Assembly (NCBI GenBank): GCA_035550655.1
Contig: DASZOU010000027.1
Span: forward strand, 62,001 to 126,000
Direction of reading: 5' to 3'
DNA from: DASZTV01 sp035550655
GTDB lineage: Bacteria > Actinomycetota > Actinomycetes > JAFAQI01
Length of the DNA stretch: 64,000 bases
The notes under the pieces are model-generated. The model was not told the origin of the DNA. It was given only the letters and a program-made list of their open reading frames with translations, and ran no database searches. Positions 1 through 8,706 of this stretch are shown here, piece by piece (positions within the stretch are counted from its first letter, which is position 1; each line of letters starts with the position of its first letter). Made by a program: the position numbers and the translations under genes.

Positions 1-649
1 GATAGTTGCCGTTCACCGGAGCCAGCGAGGTCGCGCCCATGAAGGCATCGGGAACCGGGGCGTAGTACTGCGGATCGACGAAACCTGACAGGCTCGCTAC
101 CGACCCGAAGAACCCGGGCAGCCGGCCGCCGAGGTACGCGGCCCCCATTCCACCCATCGAGGTTCCGATCAGGGCGTGGTAGCGGCGCTGCGGCAGGATC
201 GGGTAGCGCCGCAAGATCGTCGGCAGCACGTCGTCGAGCTCGTAGGTCTCCCACGACGGTCCGCCGCGCTCGCCGTGGTTCCACCAGTCCGTGTACCAGC
301 CGCTGGCGCCTTCGGGCATCACGATGATCGCGTGCAGCGGCACGAGCGGATCGGTGAGCTTCCAGTCCGCCCACCACGAGTAGTCGGTGTTCAGCCCGTT
401 GAGCGCGACGATCAGCGGGTAGCGCCGGCGCGGGTCGTACCCCGCCGGAAGCAGCACGTTGGCGCGGGGCGCTCCCTTGTAGGGCAGCCACTTCGGGTCG
501 ATGTCCGCATGCCGAGCGGGGATCGTGATCGTCACCAGCACGGGGTGCGCGGCCACGCGTCGAGCGGCCGCCGCGCCGCCGGGCGCAGCTACCACCATCG
601 CAACCACCGTCGCGGCGAGCGCTAGCGGCAGGATCGATCCGCGCTTCAT
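1..649 (-). CDS. Secreted alpha/beta-hydrolase esterase (3' end outside the window)
   Basis: The gene reads from an ATG at 649 toward position 1 and is cut by the window edge after about 216 codons. The N-terminus is a signal peptide: MKRGS, a hydrophobic Leu/Ala/Val stretch, then an Ala-rich cleavage zone near residue 30. The body matches the esterase D / antigen 85-like hydrolase family. A strand of the form YPLIVALNG comes first, then WYTDWWN, and the nucleophile elbow GTSMGG is near residue 170. The catalytic Asp and His would lie beyond the window edge. It is probably exported and acts on an ester or acyl substrate that the sequence does not reveal. It is divergent from egtB across a 400-bp gap. 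Confidence 0.85.
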   Translation of the reverse strand, partial: MKRGSILPLALAATVVAMVVAAPGGAAAARRVAAHPVLVTITIPARHADIDPKWLPYKGAPRANVLLPAGYDPRRRYPLIVALNGLNTDYSWWADWKLTDPLVPLHAIIVMPEGASGWYTDWWNHGERGGPSWETYELDDVLPTILRRYPILPQRRYHALIGTSMGGMGAAYLGGRLPGFFGSVASLSGFVDPQYYAPVPDAFMGATSLAPVNGNY

Positions 650-696
650 GCGCTCCGGTTCGGCGCGAGCCGCAGCGGAACCTGCCCGGTACCGAG

Positions 697-776
697 CAGA
701 ACACAAACGTGGCCCCTGCGTCACGCGGTACGCCGACACGCCCGGGAAACACCCCTCCTTCAACGTTTGTGTTCTG
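697..776. repeat. 14-bp perfect inverted repeat pair between esterase gene and egtB
   Basis: CAGAACACAAACGT at 697-710 is exactly reverse-complementary to ACGTTTGTGTTCTG at 763-776, with a 52-bp spacer. The arms lie 48 bp upstream of the esterase start. They may be two oppositely oriented sites for one regulator or the stem of a long hairpin. The sequence alone does not decide between these. Confidence 0.7.
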
Positions 777-1049
777 TTGCGAACGCCGGGAATCCGGCCG
801 TCCGGTCCTGGGTTGTACTCGTCATCCGGCGTCCGACCTGGGTTCACGCCGGCGAAGTGTCAGCCGGGTTCCGTATGGTCAGAGCCGGGTAGCAACAAAA
901 ACTGAACCGCGTAGCAGGAACGAACGAAGTACCAGTAGCGGCACCTTCCGCTCGGGCCCCTCCGCCCGTTGCCAAGGCGCTGCCAGACACGCGTGGCGAA
1001 CGCCACGGGACACAGAAGGCAGACCAGTCTTGCGGCGAAGGAGGCCGTT
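777..1049 (+). other. egtB upstream region without a gene
   Basis: This 273-bp stretch contains no convincing coding frame. It holds a 6-bp stem with a GAAC loop (992-1007) and ends in a strong ribosome binding site, AAGGAGG at 1038-1044. The promoter of the ergothioneine genes is expected here, but no clear -35/-10 pair was found. Confidence 0.4.
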
Positions 1050-2285
1050 GTGACGATCACGTCGTCCCCGACCACTCTGTTCAGCACGTTCGACGGCGTC
1101 CGGCGGCTTACCGAGACCCTGGCCTCCGGGCTCTCCCCGGAGGACCAGACGCCCCAGTCGATGCCCGACGCGAGCCCGACGAAGTGGCATCGCGCGCACA
1201 CCTCCTGGTTCTTCGAGGAGTTCGTACTCGGCTCGGATCCGGAGTACGACGTCTTCGACCCGACCTTCCGTTACCTGTTCAACTCCTACTACGAGGCAGT
1301 CGGAGCGCGCCATCCGCGTCCGCAGCGTGGACTCGTCACCCGACCGGGTGCGACCGAGATCACCCGCTACCGGCAGTGGGTCGACGAGGCGATGCGTGAT
1401 CGCTTCGACAGCGATCGGTTCGACGAGCGGGGCCTCGCCCTCACCGAGCTCGGGTGCCATCACGAGCAGCAGCACCAAGAGCTGATCCTCATGGATGCGA
1501 AGCACCTGCTGTCGACCAACGCCTTCGAGCCGTCGTACGTCGATCGCCCGACCGAGCCCGACACGGCCGCAGCCCCGATGGGCTGGCGTGCGCTCGATGG
1601 GGGCGTCGTCGCGGTCGGCCACGACGGCGTCGGCTTCGCCTTCGACAACGAGACGCCCTCCCACGCTCACTACCTCGCGCCGTTCGAGATCGCGACGCGA
1701 GCGGTCACCAACGCGGACTGGCTGGAGTTCATCGAAGCCGACGGTTACCGGCGCCCGGAGCTGTGGCTGTCCGACGGCTGGGCGCGCGTGCAGCAGGAAG
1801 GCTGGGCGGCGCCCGGATACTGGCGCTTCGACGACGGCGCATGGACGGTGTTCACGCTGTCGGGACGCCGGCCGGTGCGCGGCGGCGAGCCGGTCTGTCA
1901 CGTGTCGTTCTACGAGGCGGACGCGTTCGCCCGATGGGCTGGTGCGCGACTTCCCACCGAGCAGGAGTGGGAAGTGGCGGCCCGGGCTCTGGGTGAACAG
2001 GTCGGCGGACTGCTCGACCCGTCCAGATGCCACCCGGGAGTCGCCGGTACGGCGATGGTCGGTGACGTCTGGGAGTGGACGGCCAGCGCCTACCTGCCGT
2101 ACCCCGGCTTCACGCCGGAGGCGGGCGCGGTCGGTGAGTACAACGGCAAGTTCATGTGTGACCAACACGTGCTGCGGGGTGCGAGCGCGGTGACACCGCC
2201 GGGCCACCAGCGCCTCACCTATCGAAACTTCTTCCCGGCGCCTGCGCGCTGGGCGTTCAGCGGCCTTCGGCTGGCGCGCTCGTGA
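1050..2285 (+). CDS. egtB: Ergothioneine biosynthesis sulfoxide synthase EgtB
   Basis: EgtB is a non-haem iron enzyme that joins a thiol donor to hercynine and oxidises it to the sulfoxide in ergothioneine synthesis. The GTG start at 1050 was chosen because AAGGAGG lies 5 nt upstream; this gives 411 aa. An N-terminal DinB-like domain carries the iron ligands: H47 in KWHRAH and the HX3HXE motif with H138 and H142. A C-terminal formylglycine-generating-enzyme-like (C-type lectin) domain follows, ending in the family-typical GLRLARS. Its stop overlaps the egtD start by 4 bp (GTGA), so the two are translationally coupled. The egtA, egtC and egtE genes that often accompany it in actinobacteria are not adjacent. 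Confidence 0.93.
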   Translation: MTITSSPTTLFSTFDGVRRLTETLASGLSPEDQTPQSMPDASPTKWHRAHTSWFFEEFVLGSDPEYDVFDPTFRYLFNSYYEAVGARHPRPQRGLVTRPGATEITRYRQWVDEAMRDRFDSDRFDERGLALTELGCHHEQQHQELILMDAKHLLSTNAFEPSYVDRPTEPDTAAAPMGWRALDGGVVAVGHDGVGFAFDNETPSHAHYLAPFEIATRAVTNADWLEFIEADGYRRPELWLSDGWARVQQEGWAAPGYWRFDDGAWTVFTLSGRRPVRGGEPVCHVSFYEADAFARWAGARLPTEQEWEVAARALGEQVGGLLDPSRCHPGVAGTAMVGDVWEWTASAYLPYPGFTPEAGAVGEYNGKFMCDQHVLRGASAVTPPGHQRLTYRNFFPAPARWAFSGLRLARS

Positions 2286-3304
2286 CCGCCGTCGGCAGCC
2301 CGTCGGCGGACTCCCAGCTCGTCCTCGACGCGACCCGCTGGTCGGTATCCGGCCGGCGTACCGTCCTGTCCGCTGCCGAGCGGCTCGCCGCCGACGTCCG
2401 CATCGGGCTGCGACAGGACCCGCCGACGCTTCCGGCACGGTGGTTCTACGACGAGCGCGGCAGCCAGCTCTTCGACGACATCACTCGGCTTCCCGAGTAC
2501 TACCCGACGCGGCGAGAGACCGAGATCCTGGTCGAGCACAGCGCCGACATCGTCGCGTTGAGTGCGGCGCGCACCTTGGTCGAGCTCGGTTCCGGCACGT
2601 CGGCGAAGACCCGCTTGTTGCTCAACGCCTTCAGCCATCGCGGACCGCTCACGTTCGTGCCGATCGACATCAGCGTCGAGGTGCTGATGACGGCGGCGCA
2701 GCAGATCGCCGACGACTACCCCTCCGTCACGGTCAACGGTCTCGTTGCCGACCTCGATGACAACCTCGGTCACCTGCCCGGCCAGCCGGGCGAGCGGCTC
2801 GTCGCCTTCCTCGGCGGCACGATCGGCAACTACGCCGCAGCGGGAAGGTCCGCGTTCTTCCGACGGCTCCGCGAGTCACTTGACGCCGGCGACCACTTCC
2901 TTCTCGGTGCCGACCTCAAGAAGGACCCGGCCCGCCTCGTCGCGGCGTACGACGACAGCGCCGGCGTGACGGCGGCCTTCAACCGCAACCTGATCGCGGT
3001 GCTGCACCGAGAGCTGGACGCCGAGGGACTCGATCCGTCGGACTTCGAGCACGTCGCCCGGTGGAACGAAGACCTCGGCCAGATCGAGATGTGGTTGCGC
3101 GCGACGCAGGACCTCAGCGTGCACTTCCGCGCGATCGACCTCGACTGGAAGCTTGCGGCCGGCGCCGAGATGCTGACGGAGATCAGCGTGAAGTTCGACC
3201 TGCCGTCGCTGCACGACGAGCTCTCCCGGCACGGCTTCGATCTGGTCCGGTCATGGACGGATGCCGCCGGTGACTTCTCGCTGTCGCTGGCGGTCGCGCG
3301 CTGA
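2282..3304 (+). CDS. egtD: L-histidine N-alpha-methyltransferase EgtD
   Basis: EgtD trimethylates histidine with S-adenosylmethionine to give hercynine, the substrate of EgtB. The protein has 340 aa, slightly longer than the usual 320. It has the SAM-binding motif VELGSGTSAKT near residue 100, and the family motif FLGGTIGN near residue 178. Upstream is RWFYDERGSQLFDDIT, the typical start of the domain. The GTG start overlaps the egtB stop in GTGA. The pair supplies the central steps of the pathway and works in the cytosol. Confidence 0.95.
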   Translation: MTAVGSPSADSQLVLDATRWSVSGRRTVLSAAERLAADVRIGLRQDPPTLPARWFYDERGSQLFDDITRLPEYYPTRRETEILVEHSADIVALSAARTLVELGSGTSAKTRLLLNAFSHRGPLTFVPIDISVEVLMTAAQQIADDYPSVTVNGLVADLDDNLGHLPGQPGERLVAFLGGTIGNYAAAGRSAFFRRLRESLDAGDHFLLGADLKKDPARLVAAYDDSAGVTAAFNRNLIAVLHRELDAEGLDPSDFEHVARWNEDLGQIEMWLRATQDLSVHFRAIDLDWKLAAGAEMLTEISVKFDLPSLHDELSRHGFDLVRSWTDAAGDFSLSLAVAR

Positions 3305-3346
3305 CGACACCGCCCGCGGTGCGCGAACGCTCCCCGGCTACGATCG

Positions 3347-3359
3347 TTAGCGAGGCTAA
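3347..3359. promoter_or_regulatory. Inverted repeat TTAGC-N3-GCTAA upstream of the exporter gene
   Basis: TTAGCGAGGCTAA is a perfect 5-bp inverted repeat with a 3-bp centre, 41 bp before the start of the drug-exporter gene. AT-rich short palindromes of this TTAG/CTAA type are common operators of MarR-family repressors of efflux pumps. That assignment is inference; no regulator gene is adjacent. Confidence 0.45.
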
Positions 3360-3400
3360 GCATGCGGCGCCGCCGCGGCCCGGCCCGATGACGCCTCCAC

Positions 3401-4990
3401 ATGACGACAGCCACCGCGGTCAACGCCGCCCCCGCCCATGACGCACCGCTGTCGGCCAAGCAGTGGTTCGTGCTCGGCGTGCTGTGCTTCACGATCCTGC
3501 TGATCAGCCTTGACCAGACCGTCCTCAACATCGCGCTCCCGACCCTGGTCAGGGACCTCCACCCGTCCAGCAGCGGGTTGGAGTGGATCGTGGACAGCTA
3601 CACGCTGACGCAGGCCGTGCTGCTCGTGTTCAGCGGTGCGCTCGGCGACCGGTTCGGGCGGCGGCGGATGTTCATCATCGGCAGCGCGCTGTTCGGTGGC
3701 GGGTCGCTCGGGTGTGCACTCGTCCATTCGACGTGGCCATTGGTCGCAATGCGAGTTCTCACCGGTCTCGGCGCGGCCGGACTGATGCCTGCAACCCTCG
3801 CCATCATCGTGGCGACCTTCGAAGGTCACCATCGAGCGCGCGCGATCGGGATCTGGGCGGGGATCGGCGGGATCGGCGGTGCGGCGGGACCCATTCTCGG
3901 CGGCTTGCTGCTCCAGCACTTCTGGTGGGGATCGGTCTTCCTCATCAACGTCCCGATCGCCGTGGTCGCGATCCTCGGCGCGCTGTTCGCGATCACCGAG
4001 ACCAGGGCCACCAACCCGAACCCGATCGATCCGGTCGGCGTCGTCCTGTCCGCGGGCGGGCTCACGGCGTTGACCTACGCCCTGATCGTGGCTCCCAACA
4101 AGCACTGGGCGTCGCAGGTTGTGCTCGGGTCCGTCGCCGCCTCGCTGATCCTGCTCAACGCCTTCTTCTCCTGGGACACCCGCCGCGAGGACCCGCTGAT
4201 CGACCTCGGCCTGTTCCGGAACGCGGGGTTCTCGGCCGGGATCGCCGCGGTGACCTCGATGTTCTTCGCGATGTTCAGCGTGAGCTTCCTGCTGAGCCAG
4301 TACATCCAGTTCATCCAGAAGGCCTCGGTGCTGTCGGTCGGCATCCGCTTCGCGCCGATGGCCCTCGGCTCACTGGTCGCGAGCAACCTGTCCTCGCGGG
4401 TCGCGCACCGTTTCGGGCTGCGCAACACCGTGCTCGCCGGCATGACGATGGTGATCGTCGGACTCGGGATGTTCACGACGTTCGTTTCGACCACGTCCGG
4501 CTTCCTCCTCGTCGGCATCGCGTTCGCCTGCGTCGGGTCAGGCATGGGCCTGTCGATCGCTCCCGCGTCGAACGCGGTCGTCAGCGTTCTTCCCGAGGCG
4601 AAGGTCGGCGTCGGATCGGGGCTGCGCAGCATGGTGCAGTGGCTCGGCGGATCGTTCGGCGTCGCCATCGTCGGGTCACTGGCCACCAGCCACTACCGGG
4701 CCGAGGTGAACGCGTCGTACAACGGCGCGCTCAGCGGCGTGCCTCCCGCGCAACGCGCCGCCATCAGCGAGCAGATCGGCCACGCCGTCCTGACCGCACG
4801 GCGACTGCCGGCGGAGGTCGCGACGAAGGTCACCACGGTCACCGACCATGCCTTCGTCGGCGGCCTGCGGCTGGCGACGTTGATCGGGCTCGCGGTCACC
4901 GCGTCCGCGGCGATCGCCGTCGGGGTGTTCCTGCCCAAGGACCTCGAGATCGATGACGAGGAGGTCAAGCTCTCCTCGGCTGCGGCCTAG
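3401..4990 (+). CDS. DHA2-type MFS drug exporter (EmrB/QacA family)
   Basis: This 529-aa membrane protein has the 14-helix layout of proton-driven multidrug exporters. Motif C-like LDQTVLNIALPTL is in helix 1, and the loop 2-3 signature GDRFGRRRMF lies near residue 83. Helix 5 has GIGGIGGAAGPILGG. The start at 3401 gives a short polar N-terminus before helix 1. The stop codon is shared head-on with the next gene: both genes end in one CTAG, so they overlap by 4 bp. The substrate is unknown. A palindrome 41 bp upstream suggests local repression. Confidence 0.9.
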   Translation: MTTATAVNAAPAHDAPLSAKQWFVLGVLCFTILLISLDQTVLNIALPTLVRDLHPSSSGLEWIVDSYTLTQAVLLVFSGALGDRFGRRRMFIIGSALFGGGSLGCALVHSTWPLVAMRVLTGLGAAGLMPATLAIIVATFEGHHRARAIGIWAGIGGIGGAAGPILGGLLLQHFWWGSVFLINVPIAVVAILGALFAITETRATNPNPIDPVGVVLSAGGLTALTYALIVAPNKHWASQVVLGSVAASLILLNAFFSWDTRREDPLIDLGLFRNAGFSAGIAAVTSMFFAMFSVSFLLSQYIQFIQKASVLSVGIRFAPMALGSLVASNLSSRVAHRFGLRNTVLAGMTMVIVGLGMFTTFVSTTSGFLLVGIAFACVGSGMGLSIAPASNAVVSVLPEAKVGVGSGLRSMVQWLGGSFGVAIVGSLATSHYRAEVNASYNGALSGVPPAQRAAISEQIGHAVLTARRLPAEVATKVTTVTDHAFVGGLRLATLIGLAVTASAAIAVGVFLPKDLEIDDEEVKLSSAAA

Positions 4991-7320
4991 GCCACCAGCG
5001 CTCCGCGACGCAACCGCTCGCGCCGCGTCAAGGCAACCGCCCCTGCGAGGAGCACGACCCCCACGGCTACCAGTGCACCGACGAAAGGCCCGGACGTCGC
5101 TCGGCCGGCGACACCCGCAGCAGCGCTCGCGTGAGCGGGGGAGGTTCGGTCCACCGCGACGTCGAACGGCTCGGTCGCGTCGGTCTGGTTGATCTGGCCA
5201 CCCACGCCGGTCGCATTGGCATCACCGAGCGAGCCGAGCGTCGTACCGCTGAACGCGGTCGCGCTGTACAACGTCGCCCGCTTCGCGACACCGGGCACCG
5301 CACTGAACGGCACCCGGACCGTGATCACACCCCGGCCGGCATTGAACGAACCCGCGGCCTTGTGCGCGCTGCTGAACATCATCGACAGCTGCAGGTTCGC
5401 CAGCGCAACCGGGTTGGGCGCCGCGGTGTCACCGAGGAAGAAGGTCGGCTTGCCGCCGAGAATCGACTGCATGCCGGCGTAGTACACGTGTCCGTTGCCG
5501 GGCGTCCCGGGGTTGTAGGTCGTGAACCGGGTGATCCACTCACCCGTCGTCCCGCCCGCCGACGCCGGCACGTCGAGACCCGACTGGGAGTTGATTCGCA
5601 TCTTGACGATGAGCGCGGTGCGGGCCTTGTTGACGGTGATGCCGGCGTCGCGCAGGTCGAGCGCTTGGCCGGCTGGGGTCAGGCTGCCGTTGGCCGAGTA
5701 CACGTCGTCGTGCGCCGGATCGGGCACGTGTCCCATCGGCACACCAGGGCCCTTACCCGGACCGTCGATGAAGCCGGTCGGATTGGCCTTGCCCTTGATC
5801 AGCGCCGGGCCATGGATCTGCCGTACGACGACCGGCGGCCCGTTCTCCTCGATTCCGGCGGTTCCCGTGGCGTAGGTGTTCGAGGTGTCGTCGACGTAGG
5901 ACAGGACCAACGCGCCGCGCGCGTCATTGCTGACCTCGAGAAAGTCGCCGAGCGAACGATCGCCGCCACTGACGAGACAGGCGGTGCCCTGGGTGCAGAT
6001 CGGGCCGAACTTGATCGGGTGCTCGCTGACGGTCGACATCTTGAACGTCGGGTGCTTGGACAGCGCGTTGGTGCTCTCGCCCACCTGGACGCTGAACTCG
6101 GTGTGGTGGAGGTCGTCGAAGGCGAAGCCGCTCTTGCCTTCGTGGCTTTCGTTCGCGTGGTACCACGCCATCGCCACCCGGCCCTTCGAACCGGCATGCA
6201 CCCACGAGAACGCGTTCGACCCGCCGCGGCTCACCTGGATCGGCTTGCCGAAGGTGCGGCCGCCGTCACGCGAGATCGCGACGTAGACGTTGTACGGCCC
6301 GACCTGGTCCCCGGCCGCGTTCTGCTTGGCCGAGGCGAACGACACGTAGATGTTGCCCGCGCTGTCGTGGCTGGTCGTGACGAACAGGGCCGCACCGCAG
6401 ATCCCCGGCGCCTTGTTGGGCTGATCCGGGCAGAGGCTGCGATTGACGGTGACGGTGTGCCAATGGGCGCTGGCCGAGGTGATGACCCCGCCGGTGCGGT
6501 GCAGGACGGGAGTGGCCGTGCTGACCTGCGCGAGGTTCCCGTCACTGGACGTGTGGGCGATGACGACCTCGCCGTCGGGCAGGACGAACTGGTTGCCCGA
6601 GATGCCCTCGTCGTCTGAGACGCAGTTCAGTACGCCGCCACCCAGGCAGTTGGTGAAGTCCGGGTTGGTGACCGGGACGAAGACCAGGCCGTTGCTGCTG
6701 ACCTCCTCCACCAGCTGGTTGCCTACCGTCGCGCTGCTGTCGACCGCGTCGTACTCCTCGTAGAGAGCGAAGTTCGGGTCACCGAGGGAGCCCTGCACGG
6801 CGTACCACATCCGGTCGACCGGAGTGTTGACGGCGCCGACGCAGGTGGTCTGCCACGTCTTGCCCTGGTTCTTGCTGACGCTGTTCGAGAGGTTCGTGAG
6901 GTTCTGCAGGTCGGACAGGAAGAGGTTGTCGTGCTTGTCGAGCTGTAGCTCGGTGTCGCCGCCGCCGACACAGCTGACCGGCTTGCCGTGCAGCACCGAG
7001 CCAGGCACCAACCGGAACGTCTTGCCGTGGTCGCTGGAGATCCAGACGAAGCTCGTGCCCTGGCTGGAGCCGTTCGGGACCGACGTGTAGAGGCGGTCCT
7101 TCGAGTCGGAGAGGATGTCCGGCTCGAACCCGCTGCGTTGCTCGTCGACGACGACCTCGTGCGAGAACTGCATCGAACTGCGGGAGACCGCCGTGGCGGT
7201 GGCCGGTGCGGCGCGCCCATCGGATCCGGGCGTCGCGTTGGCCGTGACAGCGGGCATGAGTGCTGCCATCCCGAGGCAGCCGGCGCCGAGGCCGGCGAGC
7301 AGACGTGCAGTGCGGTTCAT
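4987..7320 (-). CDS. Large secreted Asp-box (BNR, sialidase-like) protein with C-terminal anchor
   Basis: The 777-aa product starts with a signal peptide ending near ANATPGS. It contains at least three Asp-box turns, SSDHGKTFR, SKNQGKTWQ and SRDGGRTFG, which mark a six-bladed beta-propeller like sialidases and related exo-glycosidases. A separate beta-rich domain follows after about residue 510. A final hydrophobic helix plus basic tail (ALTRRERLRRG) would anchor it to the membrane. The catalytic arginine triad of true sialidases cannot be confirmed by eye, so enzymatic activity is uncertain. It is convergent with the exporter gene and overlaps it by 4 bp. Confidence 0.8.
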   Translation of the reverse strand: MNRTARLLAGLGAGCLGMAALMPAVTANATPGSDGRAAPATATAVSRSSMQFSHEVVVDEQRSGFEPDILSDSKDRLYTSVPNGSSQGTSFVWISSDHGKTFRLVPGSVLHGKPVSCVGGGDTELQLDKHDNLFLSDLQNLTNLSNSVSKNQGKTWQTTCVGAVNTPVDRMWYAVQGSLGDPNFALYEEYDAVDSSATVGNQLVEEVSSNGLVFVPVTNPDFTNCLGGGVLNCVSDDEGISGNQFVLPDGEVVIAHTSSDGNLAQVSTATPVLHRTGGVITSASAHWHTVTVNRSLCPDQPNKAPGICGAALFVTTSHDSAGNIYVSFASAKQNAAGDQVGPYNVYVAISRDGGRTFGKPIQVSRGGSNAFSWVHAGSKGRVAMAWYHANESHEGKSGFAFDDLHHTEFSVQVGESTNALSKHPTFKMSTVSEHPIKFGPICTQGTACLVSGGDRSLGDFLEVSNDARGALVLSYVDDTSNTYATGTAGIEENGPPVVVRQIHGPALIKGKANPTGFIDGPGKGPGVPMGHVPDPAHDDVYSANGSLTPAGQALDLRDAGITVNKARTALIVKMRINSQSGLDVPASAGGTTGEWITRFTTYNPGTPGNGHVYYAGMQSILGGKPTFFLGDTAAPNPVALANLQLSMMFSSAHKAAGSFNAGRGVITVRVPFSAVPGVAKRATLYSATAFSGTTLGSLGDANATGVGGQINQTDATEPFDVAVDRTSPAHASAAAGVAGRATSGPFVGALVAVGVVLLAGAVALTRRERLRRGALVA

Positions 7321-7410
7321 GGGTCCAACCGATCATCGTGAGTCGCGCGGTGACGCGATCGACGTACGTCGGCTGCTACTTCGCCGCCGCCGACGTGTCA
7401 TCCTCCCTCA

Positions 7411-7887
7411 ATGCCGAGCCCCCGACTTGCCGCTGCCGCCGCGACCCTCATGGCGGTCGCAGCCTGCTCGAGCTCCTCCGCCGCCGATACCGCGGCCTCG
7501 ACTTCCCCCTCCGTCGTGTCGTGTCCGAGCCCGCCCAGCACCGGCGACCCGCTGCCCGCAGGCGCCGCCTCCCGGGTGCCGCATCCCGTCTTCGCCCAGT
7601 CGCCGAGACGTCTTCCCGTCACCACCAAGGGCGAAAGCGAGGTGCAGTTCACCACCCCCATCCCGCTTCACGATGCCGCTGCGTTCGTCCAGCGGGAGTA
7701 CCCCGCAGCCGGCTACCGGATCACCGGTGGCGACGCGGAGGCACATGAGGCCGACATCGTGTGGGCGCATGGCGCGACGGCCGGGAAGACGAAGCTGTCC
7801 CAGTCGGGGGGCTGCGCGACCAGGTGGACCGTGCTGGCCCTCCCCGCCGGAAGCAAGCTGACCGACCAGGACAAGAACAAGGACTGA
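7411..7887 (+). CDS. Small predicted lipoprotein
   Basis: The product has 158 aa. Its N-terminus has a basic residue, a short Ala-rich hydrophobic stretch and a lipobox ending VAAC, with the acylated cysteine at residue 19. A Ser/Ala-rich linker follows. The mature part (residues 55-158) has a compact alpha/beta pattern without a recognised family motif. It is expected on the outer face of the cytoplasmic membrane. It is divergent from the Asp-box gene with a 90-bp shared upstream region. Confidence 0.7.
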   Translation: MPSPRLAAAAATLMAVAACSSSSAADTAASTSPSVVSCPSPPSTGDPLPAGAASRVPHPVFAQSPRRLPVTTKGESEVQFTTPIPLHDAAAFVQREYPAAGYRITGGDAEAHEADIVWAHGATAGKTKLSQSGGCATRWTVLALPAGSKLTDQDKNKD

Positions 7888-7987
7888 CGTGGTCCGTTCG
7901 GGCTTCCGCCCGCTGAAGTGATCACCATGGACATTCCCCCGTCGCCGCGATAGAGAGCACTTAACGCGTCGACTCGAGGAGTCCGCC

Positions 7988-8698
7988 ATGCAGACCTCAC
8001 GCCCTCGCCTGTCTCTGACATCTCACAACCGCGGACGGTCGGGGCTGGTGACCACACTCGCCCTGGCTGTCTCGACCCTGCTCGGGACGAGCGCGGTTGC
8101 CAACACCTCCTCCGGCGTCGTCGTCGCTCCGCACGGGTCGGTGGCAGGCAAGGACTACGGCTTCTACGTCGGCAAGGTCTGGCAGATCATCTTCGCGTCG
8201 CCCACCAAGCAACCCGACACCTGCGCGACTGCGACGGTCGGCGGACACCAAGTCGCAGTGATCTGGGCAGCGATCACCGGATCGGGCAGCTTCAAGCAGT
8301 CCTGTACTGAACCAGCGGGCCGGCCGATCTATCTCCAGCACGTCGCGGATGAGTGCTCGACGTTCAAAGGCGACCACAGCACCTTCGGCACCTCCGACAG
8401 CCAGCTGCGGAAATGCGCTCGCGCCGAGTTCAGGGACGCGACCGGAAGCACGACCGTGGATGGTCGGACGATCTCCGACGTCGGCCGGTTCACGGCCGGC
8501 AGCGGCGACTACTCGATCAACCTGTCAGCAGGCCACAACTACTACGGCTACAAGAGGCTGCACGGACGCTCGGCCGCGTACGGCTACGGGGTGCTGCTGC
8601 GCGGGCTCGCCAGTGGCAATCACACGGTCGTCGTCAGGGGGACCATTCCCGCCTATAAGTTCCATCTCAAGGTGAGGTACACGATTCACGTCGAGTGA
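7988..8698 (+). CDS. Secreted protein of unknown function
   Basis: The 236-aa product carries an N-terminal signal: RSGLVTTLALAVSTLLGTSAVAN, of which the hydrophobic core spans residues 20-38. The mature part has several cysteines (near residues 77, 104, 121 and 139) that could form disulfides, and ends in a beta-rich stretch. A GAGGAG ribosome binding site lies about 10 nt before the ATG. No family was recognised. The next gene is convergent, 8 bp away. Confidence 0.65.
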   Translation: MQTSRPRLSLTSHNRGRSGLVTTLALAVSTLLGTSAVANTSSGVVVAPHGSVAGKDYGFYVGKVWQIIFASPTKQPDTCATATVGGHQVAVIWAAITGSGSFKQSCTEPAGRPIYLQHVADECSTFKGDHSTFGTSDSQLRKCARAEFRDATGSTTVDGRTISDVGRFTAGSGDYSINLSAGHNYYGYKRLHGRSAAYGYGVLLRGLASGNHTVVVRGTIPAYKFHLKVRYTIHVE

Positions 8699-8706
8699 GG
8701 CCCCGG

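Noticed and set aside
880..1049. A riboswitch in the egtB leader
   Set aside because: Only one small hairpin is clear, and no conserved riboswitch core was recognised.
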